A DNA stretch of 64,000 nt from Cinnamomum chago (taxonomy: Eukaryota; Streptophyta; Magnoliopsida; Laurales; Lauraceae), in the NCBI GenBank assembly GCA_038049695.1, contig CP142452.1:52534501-52598500 (forward strand), given 5' to 3'. Below the pieces are notes generated by a model. It was not told the origin of the DNA. It saw only the letters and a program-made list of their open reading frames with translations, and did not search any database. Shown here piece by piece: positions 11,157 to 22,622 of the stretch. Numbering within the stretch: position 1 is the stretch's first letter; every line of letters begins with the position of its first letter. A program made the translations under genes and the position numbers.

Positions 11157-14100
11157 TGTAAGACCCCGACCCGAGTGAACCCGATTAGTGCTAATTAAGT
11201 TGCGTGTTAGTGCTAAGCTTGATTAGTGATTTCTGGTTAAGTTGGGTTTGGATTAGCTTTGATTATGGTTTCGGGCTAATTCGATTGTCTTGATTTGTTT
11301 TGGTAGCTTGTGGGGCCCTTTGGGGGTTCCCTTTTCGGCTTTGTATTTTCTCGAGGAATTTCCCGATTTATTGTGGATTATGTTTTTGGCCCGTTGCATG
11401 CATCTTGTAGATCTCAACAACTTTCATGTTAATCCCGTATTCAGTCGAGATCCCGAAACCCGATTTTCATAGCCTAAAGGGCAAAACAGTCATTGCACAC
11501 CAAGTCTGTACCCAAAACTCGATATCCCCGAAACCCGCGAAACATGTACCTTTTGGAAACTAGATATTTCGACGATCATTTCTTCCTTCTTCGTCGAACC
11601 CATCCGAGGTCCCGAAGTAGATGATTTCAGCTAATATAGTTCCTTAAGTTGTGGGACCCAAGCTCCCTTTGTTAACAAAAGAGAACCCATCTCTTCTTTC
11701 TCATTCACTCTCCATTCTTGTTCCAGCACCACTGAGCCTAGGGTTTGCTCTTGTGCTTTTCTTCTTCTTCTTCTTGTTTCTTCATCCCCAAGCCACACCT
11801 AGGGCTCATCAATCAAACATTGGAGATCACCAATCACTCCCTCATCTCTCAAGCTTTCCATTGGTACCATTTGTGAGGAGAACTCTCCATTCCAAGACCT
11901 TCATTGAGCTTACGATTGCCATTAGAGGACCTTCAAGGTAAGTGATCATTCTCATCTTCTAGATTTGTTGTCTCCTAGGCCATGAGGTACTACATTTGCA
12001 TTATTGTTGGTTTGTTCATTGTCATTCCTTGTGTAACCCATTTTAGGGTTGTTTTTGGGATTTTTGATTTGTAGCTTGGCTTTGAGCAATAGAGGTGATA
12101 AAAGGCTTGATTTCAACTAGCTTGGACTAGAGGCAAGTGGATGTTTTGATCTTTATAAGTTCCATGATTTTTTTTGGTGTTTTTCACTCATGTCTATTTA
12201 TTACATTGCTTTGACATAAATGTTCATAATGGAGCTTTGGTAGTGCATTCATGGTATTGCATTTATGACTTATAAGTGTAGTAATGAATGGCATTTAATT
12301 CTTCTCTTGTTTATACCCAAAGTACTCTATGGTGAAATGGTTTCCTTCTTTCTTTGTATGGAATGGGATGTTGATGAAGGAAGTGATGCATGAACAATTA
12401 TGGGAGCCTTGGGAGAAGTGTAATTAGATGCATTGGAGGAGCTTTTAGCTCAGTTTTGTGTCAAGGATTAAGTAAAAGTGAGGAGGATGGTTTTGAGGAG
12501 GAAAGTGACTCAAAAATCTGAACACAGCGGGTGATTCCCGCACTGGCGGTCAGCCTGCGGTCACCCGGCGGTTAGCCGCTTGGTGACTGGCGGCTAACCG
12601 CCAGCTAGCCGAAATGTCACGGTGGCTTTTCCAGAGAGCACACTTCTTCTCCTCAAAACTCAATCAGCTCCACGGTTGGCCAGCGGCTAACCGCCGAACA
12701 CATCAGCGGCTAACCGCCAGCTAACCGCACTTGGCGGTCAGCTTTCCAGTAAGCTGCATTTCTGCAGCCCAGCCGCGGTCAGCCAGTGGCTAGCCGCCCA
12801 TCCCAGCGGCGGCTAACCGCCAGGTAACCGAAATTCCCCAGATTTCGAAAAGCTCCCCGCTCGAACGAACTCTCCGGTTCGTTCGAGCGTTGAGCTTTGT
12901 CAATCGAAGGGGATTCACTAGGCATTGCTTGATGCCATCCGAGAAAGAAACCATATCACAAATATGTCATTCGAAATTTTGGAAAAATCGTAAGAGTGCA
13001 TAAGGAGCCCGGAATGTCTCAAAACTCAAAGAGTACCAAGTAAGGGCTATAATAGACATACGGGACCCCTATTCACTTAATTGGATTTCTAAATTGATAT
13101 TTTACCCGAATTTCATTATAGTGTATTTTTCACCTCATTCCCAGGAATTTCATCGCATGACTTGTTTTCTCGAAAGCTTTGGAGCTACAATAGTAACAGT
13201 GAATTGCCCCGAAATGTATTGCCCGATATGGAAAGACAGTGTGCCCTTGAGCACCCCCGTTTTACCGTTTATTTACTGTACTTGAATACTTGATATGCCT
13301 CGATTGGTTTTATCCTATGAGTCGGCATCACTAAGCTTGGATACCTTGTCAGTCTGATCCACTGACATGGAAATCCCTCTCCCGTCCCGCCAGCTGCAGT
13401 TTGGATCCCGATACCCGGTCTAATACAGTGGTCCCGTCCCGATACCCGGTTCCCTACCGTGGTCCCGTTCCCGTATAATTATATTGTATATATGTATACG
13501 TTGTTTCTCCTCACCTTGTGTGACAGAGATCAACGTCCCGTGATACTGTTGTCACTTTAGTGACAGAGGACTTAGCTTTATGTGATTGCCACCTTGTTAG
13601 TTCCCGAATCCTTGGATACCTGATATGTTTTATATTGTTTACTTGTTCATCGCAAATGATTTATCTATTTTATGAGAGTTCTTGCTTAACTCAGATTTAT
13701 ACGCTTCGCCAGAGATTTTCTTGTATTAGATATTGTTGTATCCTTGCTTTCTCTTGCCAGACCGTCGTGTCTGACCCTTTGCTTTGGTACTCAGGTCCCG
13801 TTGTCGGCTTCCTTGAGGAGGAGCCGGAGGAGGCGGTAGGCGCGCCGCAACCTCTAATCGAGTGGCTTGCTGACGATGTCATGTAGACATCAGATTGCTT
13901 TGAGAAGCGTAACATTTTGAGGGGAACTATTTAACCATTCTTTTGGGTTGTTGTTTTGTGTACATTGGCCTTTGTTGGCCTCTAATTTTGGGGAATGTAA
14001 CTAAATGATATTTTGTCTAACTTTAACAACCTTTGGAAACATGCTATAAATCATTGCTCATTCTGATACAGTATTTTAGTCTGGTGTTATTGTTTTTATG

Positions 14101-14295
14101 ACCAAGGATGGTTTGACTATTTGATTTGCTACATGCTTCCGCATTTAACAGAAATATTCAATTATGGTTATGATATCCTCACCGCGGACACCTGTGGGAA
14201 ATTAAATAAATCATATGGTATTATTAAGCAGTTGTGGATCATCCTAACATCAATATTAGTCCCGATCCCGGATCTCTCGGTCCGGGGTCGCGACA
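11157..14295 (+). mobile_element. LTR A2 (family A), full length
   Basis: 3139 bp from TGTAAGACCCCGACCCGAG to ...GGGGTCGCGACA, a complete A LTR in plus orientation. Flanking pentamers GTTAA (11152-11156) and GGCGG (14296-14300) do not match, so this is not a simple solo insertion. The right flank is Gag-coding sequence of F, the left flank is unrelated. It carries a GGC(G)GTTAGCCGCC-type cassette at 12541-12830 and runs of CCGATACCCGG/CCGTGGTCCCG minirepeats at 13390-13470. Short ORFs inside are not gene-like. Confidence 0.85.
12541..12889. repeat. Palindrome cassette (GGCGGTTAGCCGCC type) plus 13-bp hairpin in LTR A2
   Basis: Repeated GGCTAACCGCC and GGCGGTCAGC in both orientations from 12541 to 12830. 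Then at 12858-12889 there is a perfect 13-bp inverted repeat CGCTCGAACGAAC / GTTCGTTCGAGCG with a 6-nt loop. The B LTRs at 49551 and 61121 carry the same GGCTAACCGCC motif. Confidence 0.85.
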
Positions 14296-14760
14296 GGCGG
14301 CAACCTCATGGCGATCCGGATGAGGGACAGTGAGAGTATCACTGCATTCGCCAGGAGATTCTGGACGATATACAGCCAGATCACCGACGCCAATGATGAC
14401 ATCGCCATCATGTGCTTCCGGCAGGGCTTACTCCCAGGAAACAAGCTCCGAAAGGACCTAGTCTGGTCCCCTGTGACCACGATGAAAGCGCTGATGGCAA
14501 GGGTGAACCAGTACATCGAGCAGGAAGAAGATGAAGCTCATGGCAAAGAGCGATTCGGGCTCCCCCAGAAGAACCAAGCTTCCAAAGGAGAGGGAATGCC
14601 CCCCAGGCAAAGGCCAGACAAGAAAAGGGGTAAGGAGACCAGTTCGGCATCTTTCCCAACCTTCGTCTCGGGCAGCAGCAAGAGGCCGAACTTCCAGCCC
14701 CCCGGGCCTACAAACGATCCTTACAGGGCCGTCAATGTCGTCTTCAAAGAGCCTATTTAG
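14296..14760 (+). pseudogene. Gag capsid region of element F
   Basis: The frame beginning just after LTR A2 reads ANLMAIRMRDSESITAFARRF, then CFRQGLLPG, the retrotransposon Gag pattern of the Tat lineage (residues about 1-75). A basic, Pro/Gln-rich linker follows, ending in NVVFKEPI. An in-frame TAG at 14758 separates it from the zinc-knuckle region, which continues in the same frame. The N-terminal half is missing because LTR A2 abuts it. Gag would form the particle that packages the RNA. Identification is confident; the gene is broken. Confidence 0.85.
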
Positions 14761-15700
14761 AGACTCATGAACAAAATCAAGGCAGAGCCCTACTTCCAGT
14801 GGCCAGAGCCAATGAAGGGTGATCCGTCCACCCGGAACCGAAGTAAGAACTGTTCCTGCCACAGGCAGCACGGGCACATGACTGAGGACTGCATGGCTCT
14901 GAAGTCCCACCTTGAAAGGCTCATCAAGGACGGGCACCTCCGGGAATACATCAAGGAGGAAGAAAGAGTCAACCAAGCTCAGCAGCATACCCCTCCCGGT
15001 GACGATCAGGATAGCGACGAGCCAGCAGGTATCATCAATGTCATTCACCTGGCTCCCCCTCCAAGTGAGGGAAGTGTCCAATCTCGGTCAAAGGCGAGGA
15101 AGGCTGCCCATGGCAAGCAGGTGATGTCAGCTGAGCTGGAGAGCGCACCAAAGAGGGCTACGAAGGAAAAGCCCAGGATCTGGTTCTCAGACGACGACCC
15201 GAGAGGGGTCCAGCTCCCCCACAACGATGCCCTCATCCTTACCCTGCGGCTCAACAATTATACTACGAAGCGCGTCCTTATATACCCAGGAAGCTCAGCC
15301 GAGATCATCTACTTTAGTTGTTTCAAGCAGCTCGGCCTGACCGAGTCCGATCTACAGGAAGCCCGCGTCCCTTTGATATGGTTCAGCGCCAAACCGGTAT
15401 ATCCCAAGGGAAGGATTTCGCTTGAAGTCCGGGTAGGGGGCTCTACGAAGAGGGCAGACTTTATGGTGGTAGAAGCACCGTCCCCGTACAATGTGATCCT
15501 GGGGCGAAGTTGGCTGCATGCCATGGAGGCAGTGCCCTCCACCCTCCACCAGAAACTCAAGTTCCCATTAGAGAAGGCTGGAGGAGCGGTCGAGATAGTG
15601 ACCGTGTGGGGAAATCAGCAGATGGCCAGGGAGTGCCTCATGGTCGTGGCACCCGGAGAGACGGAGCCAAAGCAGGTGCATATGGCCGACCTCGAGGCCG
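14761..15700 (+). pseudogene. Gag zinc-knuckle tail and aspartic protease of element F (active site lost)
   Basis: Continues the Gag frame after the TAG. Near 14845 the motif C-x-C-HRQHGH-x-TEDC is the atypical zinc knuckle of Tat Gag proteins. After an acidic linker the protease begins near 15226. Its flap and hydrophobic strands (ILTLRLNNY, VILGRSWL) are present, but the active site reads IYPGSSAEI where the family has IDPGSSAD. The catalytic Asp codon is TAC (Tyr) at 15283-15285, which should abolish cleavage of the polyprotein. The frame continues into RT without interruption. Confidence 0.85.
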
Positions 15701-16870
15701 AGATCGAAGATGTCGGGCGGACAGCGGGGCAGAAGAGCATAGAAGAGCTCACCGAGGTCAGAATAAATCCCGAAGACCCCGAACGCTACTTCCTATTGGG
15801 TAGCCAGCTCCCCGACAATGAGAAGGCCGAGCTACTGGACTTCCTACTGCAAAACAAAGACGTCTTCGCTTGGACTCCATATGAGATGCCCGGGATCGAC
15901 CCCGAGGTCATGTGTCACCAGTTGAATGTTAATCCCGGACACAAACCCGTAGTGCAGAAAGCCCGCAGAACAGGAGTTCCCCAAACAGAAGCAGTGATGG
16001 AAGAGGTGGATAAACTCCTTGAGGCCGGGGCAATCCGTGAAGTACACTATCCAGAGTGGCTAGCTAATACAGTAGTGGTAAAGAAGAAGAATGGCAAGTG
16101 GAGGGTCTGCGTGGACTTCACCGACCTCAACAAAGCCTGCCCCAAGGATAGCTTCCCCCTTCCAAAGATCGATCAGATGATCGACGCCACCTCGGGACAC
16201 GACAGAATGAGCTTCCTAGACGCATACCGAGGCTACCACCAGATCCCACTGCACAGGCCTGATGAGGAAAAAACAGCATTCATAACACCTCGGGGCATCT
16301 ACTGTTACAAGGTGATGCCCTTTGGGTTGAAAAATGCCGGTGCAACGTATCAGAGGCTGGTCACGAAGATGTTTCAGAACCAGCTCGGGAAAACGATGGA
16401 AGTCTACATTGATGACATGGTGGTCAAGTCCAAGGAGTCGTAGGACCATCTGACGGACCTACGCCAGACATTCGCCGTCCTCAGGAAGTTCCAACTCAAA
16501 CTAAATGCTTGAAAGTGTGTGTTTGGCGTCGGCTCTGGCAAGTTCCTAGGAAGCCTGGTGACCTGGAGGGGAATTGAAGCTAATCCGGAGCAGATTGCAG
16601 CTATCCAGGGTGTCCAGAGCCCGACCTCGGCCAAACAAGTCCAAAGACTCACGGGTATGGCTGCTGCACTAAATCGCTTCATCAGCCGAGCTTCGGACAA
16701 GTGTTGTCCTTTCTTTCAGCTCCTGAAGAAGAATTCCAAGTTTCAATGGACCCCTGAATGTGACTTGGCACTGGAAAAACTCAAGGAGTACCTCTCTTCA
16801 CCGCCACTATTGTCCACTCCATCACAAGGCGATCTTCCTATCTTTACCTCGCAGTCTCGGACCATGCAGT
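15701..16870 (+). pseudogene. Reverse transcriptase of element F
   Basis: RT spans roughly 15780-16760 in one frame. Landmarks include GAIREVHYPEWLANTVVVKKKNGKWRVCVDF, then FLDAYRGYHQI, MPFGLKNAGATYQR and the catalytic box YIDDM at 16405-16419 (both Asp present). Defects: TAG at 16441 soon after the box, TGA at 16510, and a frameshift near 16830-16850, where the frame ends in a stop while the true reading (LAVSDHAVSSVLVRE) continues in another frame. The enzyme would have copied element RNA from the tRNA primer at 8313. Confidence 0.9.
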
Positions 16871-17312
16871 GAGCTCGGTGTTAGTTCGAGAGAACGACAA
16901 GCAACAACACCCTATCTATTACACCAGCAAAACCATGCTCGACGCCGAGACCAGATATCTGCCACTCGAAAAGCTAGCATTGGCACTCATTAGCGCCTCT
17001 CGCAAGCTCTCCCATTACTTCCAGACACACACGGTGGTGGTCATCACGGAATTCCCACTCAAATCCCTTTTCCGCAAGGCGGACTTTTCTGGCCGAATCT
17101 CCAAGTGGGCCGTCGAACTGGGTCAATTCGATATCCAGTATCAACCCAGGACGGCAATCAAAGCACAAGTCATGGCGGATTTTATCGTTGAGTTCACCTC
17201 TCCAAGTTCGGCACCAACCTCACTCGATACCGAACTAGGGGGCGATAGGTGTATGAAGGCAGTAGAGCCCGAGGCCGAAGAAGACCGTTCTTGGGAGCAG
17301 TTCCTGAAGTAG
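16871..17312 (+). pseudogene. RNase H domain of element F (gypsy-type)
   Basis: The frame starting before 16869 reads SVLVRENDKQQHPIYYTSKTMLDAETRYLPLEKLALALISASRKL...HTVVVITEFPLKSLF, the usual gypsy RNase H core following RT. It goes on through FDIQYQPR and MADFIVEFT, the connection to the second RNase H. It ends at TAG 17310, which is in frame with the next domain. RNase H removes RNA from the RNA-DNA hybrid during reverse transcription. Confidence 0.85.
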
Positions 17313-17690
17313 GCCTGGAAGGTCTTTGTGGACCGATCCTCTACGTCCAAAAGGGCTGACGCCGGCATAGTCCTCCAGTCTCCAGAAGGCCTCGTCATCG
17401 AGCAAGCCCTGACCCTGGATTTCAAAGCCTCCAATAATGAAGCAGAATATGAAGCACTGATTGCAGGTCTCGGTAGCGCGAGAATACTGGGGGCACGTCA
17501 GTTAGTAGTCTTCAGCGACTCTCAGCTGGTGACAAACCAACTAAGCGGGGAATACCAAGCCCGAGATGAAAGGATGGCAGCCTACTTAGCCCACACAAAA
17601 CAGCTCCTCTCCCAGTTTGAGAAAGCGGAGGTGAGGCAAGTCGGTCCAACTGCCACGCAGACGCCCTGGCCAACTTGGCCTCGGCCGTAG
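17313..17690 (+). pseudogene. Second (archaeal-type) RNase H domain of element F
   Basis: After TAG 17310 the frame resumes as AWKVFVDRSS...AGIVLQSPEG...LDFKASNNEAEYEALIAGL...LVVFSDSQLVTNQLSGEYQARD. This is the additional archaeal-type RNase H that marks the Tat lineage: the first Asp (FVD), the Glu of NEAEYEAL and the Asp of FSDSQ are all present. The usual Gly after VD is Arg. Near 17645 a frameshift moves the end of the domain (HADALANLASA) into the next frame. Confidence 0.85.
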
Positions 17691-19019
17691 AAGCAGGGAA
17701 AAGGAGGACAATTGATGTGGAGGCATTGAAAAAACCAAGCATAGAGCTCCTCCCACCTCGGCAGGTCCTTTGCGTCAGCCTCGGTCCGAGCTGGATGGAT
17801 CCAATCACAGCATTCCTAAAGGAAGATAAACTCCCTGAAGACAGGAATGAAGCCCACAAGGTCAGAATGAAAGCAGCTCATTTTTTGCTATCCCCAGATA
17901 TGAAGCTCTACAGAAAGTCCTTCACAGAACCGTATCTCCAATGCGTTCACCCAAGCAAGGTGGAAGACTTCCTCTTTGAGATTCACGAAGGAATCTGTGG
18001 AAGCCACATCGGAGGAAGGTCACTGGCCTACAGAGCTATCAGCCAGGGCTATTGGTGGCCCTACATGCAGAAGGATGCCCAGCTCTACGCCAGAAAATGT
18101 GAAAAATGTCAGAAGTTCTCCCACTCCTTGCACCAGCCAGCTCAGGACCTAAGTCCTCTCTCCAGCCCATGGCCCTTCGCCCAGTGGGGACTGGACATCG
18201 TGGGTCCTCTTCACCGAACTCCAGGAAACAAAAGATGGTTGATGGTGGGTATTGATTACTTCACAAAATGGATAGAGGCTGAACCCTTATCCTCCATCAC
18301 CGAGCATGACACGAAGAATGAACATCGTCACAAGGTTCGGAATCCCCAGAGCACTGGTCTCGGACAACGAGACCCAATTCGATTCGAACTTCTTCAAAAA
18401 CTTCTGCCAGAAGCTCGGTATCAGGAACCTCTACCCAACTCCGGCCTACCCACAGAGCAATGGGCCAGCAGAAATCTCAAACAAAGTGGTATTGAACGGA
18501 CTGAAAAAGAGGCTTGATAAGGCTAAAGGCAGATGGGTGGAAGAACTACCAAGTGTTCTTTGGGCATACAGGACCACCCCGAGACGGTCCACTTCGGCAA
18601 CTCCTTTCTCTCTGGCACACGGAATGGAAGCCGTGATCCCTCTAGAAGTCGGTCTCCCGACCTTGAGGTCGGATCTCTTTGATTAGGGACAGAATGAAGT
18701 GAGCCTCGCCAAAGAGCTCGACCTGGCTGAGGAACGAAGAGAGGCGGCGTCAGTACGCTTGGCCTCTTACCAACAGCAATTATCCAAAGGGTACAATCAA
18801 ATGGTCAAAGAAAGGAGGTTCTCAGTTGGGGAACTCGTCTTAAAAAGGGCGCTTCCAGCAGATAAAGATCCTAACGAGGGCAAGCTCGCACCAAACTGGC
18901 TTGGCCCCTTCAAGTTTATCTCGGTCTCCGGGAGGTCGGCCTACAGACTGGAGAGCATGGATGGCAGAGAATTGCCCCGACCATGGAATGTTGCACACCT
19001 CAAGAAATATTACTTCTAG
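17650..19019 (+). pseudogene. Integrase of element F
   Basis: HHCC zinc domain at about 17975-18125 (FEIHEGICGSHIGG ... RKCEKCQKF). The catalytic core has the first Asp in WGLDIVGPL (18194-18196), the second in SDNETQFDS (near 18362) and Glu in NGPAEISN (18471-18473), so D-D-E is intact. The C-terminal domain ends GKLAPNWLGPFKF...YRLESMDG...WNVAHLKKYYF with TAG at 19017. A frameshift near 18300 separates the first Asp from the rest, and TAG at 18684 interrupts the C-terminal part. Integrase inserts the cDNA into chromosomes. Confidence 0.88.
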
Positions 19020-19079
19020 ATGTACTCAAAATGATAAATCAATAAAGAAGGACCTTGTGGAAGAAATGTGCCTTATATC

Positions 19080-19740
19080 TTTTGAGTTATGAGAAAGGCT
19101 CCAACTCTCACGCCAGCCTCTTTGAGTTCGGTCGTAGGGCCAACTCCTCAAAGGCTTCGGCTCTCACGCCAGCCTCTTTGGGTTTGGTCATAGGACCAAG
19201 GCTCCGGCTCTCACGCCAGCCTCTTCGAGTTCGGTCATAGGACCAACTCCCCAAGGCTCCGGCTCTCACGCCAGCCTCCTTGAGTTCGGTCTGAGGACCA
19301 GCTCCCCAAAGGCTTCGGCTCTCACGCCAGCCTCTTTGGGTTCGGTCATAGGACCAAGGCTCCGGCTCTCACGCCAACCTCTTTGAGTTCGGTCGTAGGG
19401 CCAACTCCCCAAAGACTTCGGCTCTCATGCCAGCCTCTTTGGGTTCGGTCATAGGACCAACTCCCAAAGGCTTCGGCTCTCACGCCAGCCTCTTTGGGTT
19501 CGGTCATAGGACCAAGGCTCCGGCTCTCACGCCAGCCTCTTCGAGTTCGGTCGTAGGACGAACTCCCCAAAGGCTTCGGCTCTCACGCCAGCCTCTTTGG
19601 GTTCGGTCATAGGACCAACTCCTTAAGGCTCCGGCCCTCGCGCCAGCCTCTTTGGGTTCGGTCATAGGACCAACTCCCCAAGGCTCCGGCCCTCGCGCCA
19701 GCCTCTTTGGGTTCGGTCATAAGACCATCTCACGAAATTC
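19080..19740 (+). repeat. Tandem repeat of about 55 bp in the 3' region of element F
   Basis: About twelve units of roughly 47-57 bp, each containing 'gctctcacgccagcctctttg' or a close variant, then 'ggttcggtcataggacca'. They lie between the integrase stop and the polypurine tract. Hypervariable tandem repeats in this place are known for Tat-lineage elements and can seed satellite DNA. Confidence 0.9.
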
Positions 19741-19875
19741 GGCCTGCCCCCGAGTTCGGCCCAAGACCCCTGGAGCCACCAAAAATGTTCACCAAAGATA
19801 AGGGCATGACCCCGGCTCTCCAGCAACAGGGCCGTACCTCCGGGTGTAAGTCCAAAACTAACCTTCCTAAGGGAC

Positions 19876-20085
19876 TCACCTCGGGGGCATGAAATTGAAG
19901 CCCAGCCATTGGTCAAGAGGCAGCAAGGCCTGCCATCACCCAGTCTGGTGAACTCGCCAACCTAGGCCATTTGGGAGATCCAGGAACCAAAGGGGGTCTT
20001 TACCGACCTCGGCCACTTGCAAGTTTTGGTCGCATTTTGGCATCAGAACATCCATACCACATTGCAAGAAAAGAAATAAATAAGT
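19876..20085 (+). other. Polypurine tract and start of 3' LTR of element F
   Basis: CTCGGGGGCA at about 19879-19888 is followed by TGAAATTGAAGCCC, a plausible LTR start. About 190 bp later the sequence returns to LTR E2 (GTGGAAGATC). The 3' LTR is therefore truncated, or lost by a deletion that also removed about 70 bp of E2. Confidence 0.6.
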
Positions 20086-20690
20086 GTGGAAGATCAAAAG
20101 GTGTTGGAGATTCTGAATTGGATAGTGAATGTGTTCATCATCAAAGGAAAGAACTCAAATTCTCCATTAGAGTGTTAGGGATTTTGTATTTGCAATTTGA
20201 TGGATGCATTTGCATTTTCACATCATTTGAGTTCACACACTTGCTTTGATTTAAAATATCTTGAAATCTTGATTTAATACATGCATTGCTTTTAAAAGTG
20301 GTAAAAGTTTTGTTTTATGCATGTTTTGGTTTTATACTTGGATGCATTGTTTTTAGTATTCAAACTCTTTTGAAAACCTAATTCTTTGTGCTTTATATTT
20401 GGAAAATCATTTGAGAAGATAGGTTTGTGCATTGCATACTTTCATCATTTTCAGAATCATTTTTGTATGCATTGTTTTTGAAAAAGAGTTTTATCAAATC
20501 AAGCTAGCCTTTGGTTGTAAAGTTTCAAATCATTTTAGGCTCTTTGTGTTTCATGTTTTTAAACATCTTAGATTGATCTAAAACATGTTACCAAGCTTGA
20601 TTTAGTGGCCCAAAAATCCTCCCAAAGAAATACCTTCAAATGTGCAAAAGTTGGAAATTTTGCAAAAGGGGAGTGACCTGGCAGTGTCGC

Positions 20691-20830
20691 CGGTCGACCG
20701 AGACCTGCTTCCCGGTCGACCGGGACCACTGTCGGTCGAGTGGACAGTTTCTGAACTGTAACATGCCAACGGTCAGAAATATGACCGTTGTGCTTTCTCG
20801 GTCGACCGAGACCTGTGTCTAGGTCGACCG
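20691..20830. repeat. GGTCGACC palindrome cassette, LTRa of G
   Basis: Four CGGTCGACCG/AGGTCGACCG sites plus one GGTCGAGT variant lie directly upstream of TATATATAT at 20857-20865. A 60-codon ORF crosses the block in all three LTRs, but it merely reflects the repeat. Confidence 0.9.
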
Positions 20831-21024
20831 AGGACTAGCTGTTGGGCACTTTTTGCTATATATATGAGTTCTTTCCTTTGCCAAAAGTTGGGAATTTTAA
20901 GGCCCTCCTTGAGGGGTTTTGAGGCAAATAGAAGGGAAATGAACTAAGGGATGAAGGGTAGCATTAGGAAAGCTAAAACTTGGATTAATGAAGTTAAATC
21001 TCCAAGTAGGCTTTACTTTCCTTA

Positions 21025-21630
21025 ATCATATGTTTTCATGCTTTGTTTTATTTTTGGTAAATCATTTCTAGCATGTTAAACTATGTTTGTGTTGTGTCCT
21101 TAACATGTTTTATGTTTTGAGTTGATTTATTGTTTTGGATACAACACCATATGATTCAATCCAAGTAGTACTTAATCTTTGGTAAATCTAAGTAGATCAT
21201 GTTAATGAAAGAACCTTTGAAATTATATGTAACATGATTCCTATACTTGGTTGAATCTTTGGTTGTTGTTTTTCCATCATAAGAAAATCACTTTCAAAAC
21301 TATCTTATGTTTTGGACTCAACTTCTTTACAAATCATATGTTTTCATGTTTTGTTTTATCTTAGGTAAATCTTTAGCAACATGATAAACTATGATGTGTT
21401 GTATCCTTAGCATGTTCTATATTTTGAATTGATCTATTGTTTTGGATGCATCACCATTGATTCAATCCAAGTAGTACTTTATCTTTGGTAAATCTAAGTA
21501 GATCATGTTAATGAAATATGTAACATGATTCATATACTTGGTTGAATCTTTGGTTGTTGTTTTTCCATCATAAGAAAATCTCTTTCAAATGTATCTTATG
21601 TTTTGGATTCAACATCTTTACAAATCATAT
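21025..21630 (+). repeat. Tandem duplication of about 300 bp inside the G LTR
   Basis: Two consecutive units, each starting ATCATATGTTTTCATG (21025 and 21333), repeat the 'gattcaatccaagtagtact' and 'ggttgaatctttggttg' blocks. The same pair occurs in LTRb (from about 23475) and LTRc (from about 28788). Confidence 0.85.
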
Positions 21631-21635
21631 GTGTA

Positions 21636-22622
21636 GTTGAGGTTGGCTTCACGTTTGAATTTGATTTCACTCATTCTTGCACTTTAATAGTCATATTTAT
21701 TGTTTGAATGAAATGATTTTCAAAACTTACATAGCATATGATTTTCATAGTTATATTGATTGATGCTATGTTTAGTAAACCCCATTTCATCATGGATAGC
21801 TCTAATTTGGATGTTTCCTAATAGTTATATTTTTAAATCCATTTTAGAGTGATTGATTTAATAGTCTTATCCTTAAATCTCAATTGGTATTCTTTGTTTT
21901 TCCAATTGATATCCATGATTGCTTTTCCCATTGACCTTGCTTTCTTTTGGCAATTTGATCATATGAGCTTTATAGTTAAATGAATCTAATCATTTCCTTG
22001 AAGTTGACCCTCACTTGGTTAAACCATCTACTTCTTGAACCAAATAGTTATATCTTGTCAAATGTTTGACAAAAGAAGAGAATGGATTGAGGGGGAGTGT
22101 AAACCTTCATAGGAAGTATTAGTTTTGATCAAATTGACCCTTGGATTGCCTTTGAGCCCTTAGAGACTACTTCCATACATGATAGCCTGTTATGTATTTC
22201 ATTTTCGATTTCATTTGTTAACAGGTGCTACTAAAGGTATTTTCCTTATTTCATGTGTGTAGGTACCTTTGCAATTTAATGTCAAAGGGGGAGAGAGTTC
22301 GAGTACTCAAAGATCTCCTATTCTTCAAAGGGGGAGAGTACCAAAGGGAGAAAGAGGCATGGTCAAAGGGGGAGAGCAAATAGAAGAAAGAAAGCTTGGA
22401 GCTAAAGAAAATGCTTGGTCATAAAGAGGAAGATGAATAGAAAGCTTGAAGTTTGATCAAGCACCAAGCATCAAGAAGATTGAAGAAAAGAGCCCAAGAG
22501 CCCAAGCTAAGAGAAGGAGCATCCAAGAAGATTTCAAGACTTGTCCAGCTTAGGGGGAGCTGAAGACTAAGTGTGTAATTTCTATGTTGAGTAAGTTGCC
22601 ATCAAATTGCAAAGGGGGAGAT
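21636..22622 (+). other. 3' part of G internal region (first, truncated unit)
   Basis: Matches 26948-27935 apart from its left end, which is fused directly to LTRa with a TA overlap. So the first unit of the array has lost the 3' end of its LTR, its PBS and the 5' two-thirds of its internal region. No ORF seen. Confidence 0.85.
22270..22622 (+). promoter_or_regulatory. Cluster of polypurine-tract-like sites before LTRb
   Basis: CAAAGGGGGAGA or close forms occur near 22283, 22317, 22364, 22549 and finally at 22611-22622 next to the LTR. The last is the expected plus-strand primer; the others may serve as extra priming sites. The same cluster precedes LTRc at 27597-27935. Confidence 0.65.

Larger units (their letters stand above)
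7635..20085 (+). mobile_element. Truncated Tat-lineage Ty3/gypsy element F
   Basis: Order: partial 5' LTR (about 7635-8311), PBS (8313-8331), gag N-terminus (8367-8525), foreign LTR DNA (8546-14295), gag C-terminus, protease, RT, RNase H, second RNase H, integrase (14296-19019), tandem repeats (19080-19740), polypurine tract and a short 3' LTR start (about 19889-20085). The two RNase H domains between RT and integrase, and the tandem-repeat 3' region, are hallmarks of the plant Tat lineage. Both LTRs are truncated and no TSD was seen. Several stops and frameshifts make it non-functional. Confidence 0.85.

Noticed and set aside
20640..20822. Identical 60-codon ORF present three times (also 23090 and 28403)
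   Set aside because: It lies in the LTR over the GGTCGACC cassette; identity comes from the LTRs being copies, and there is no protein-like composition or start context.
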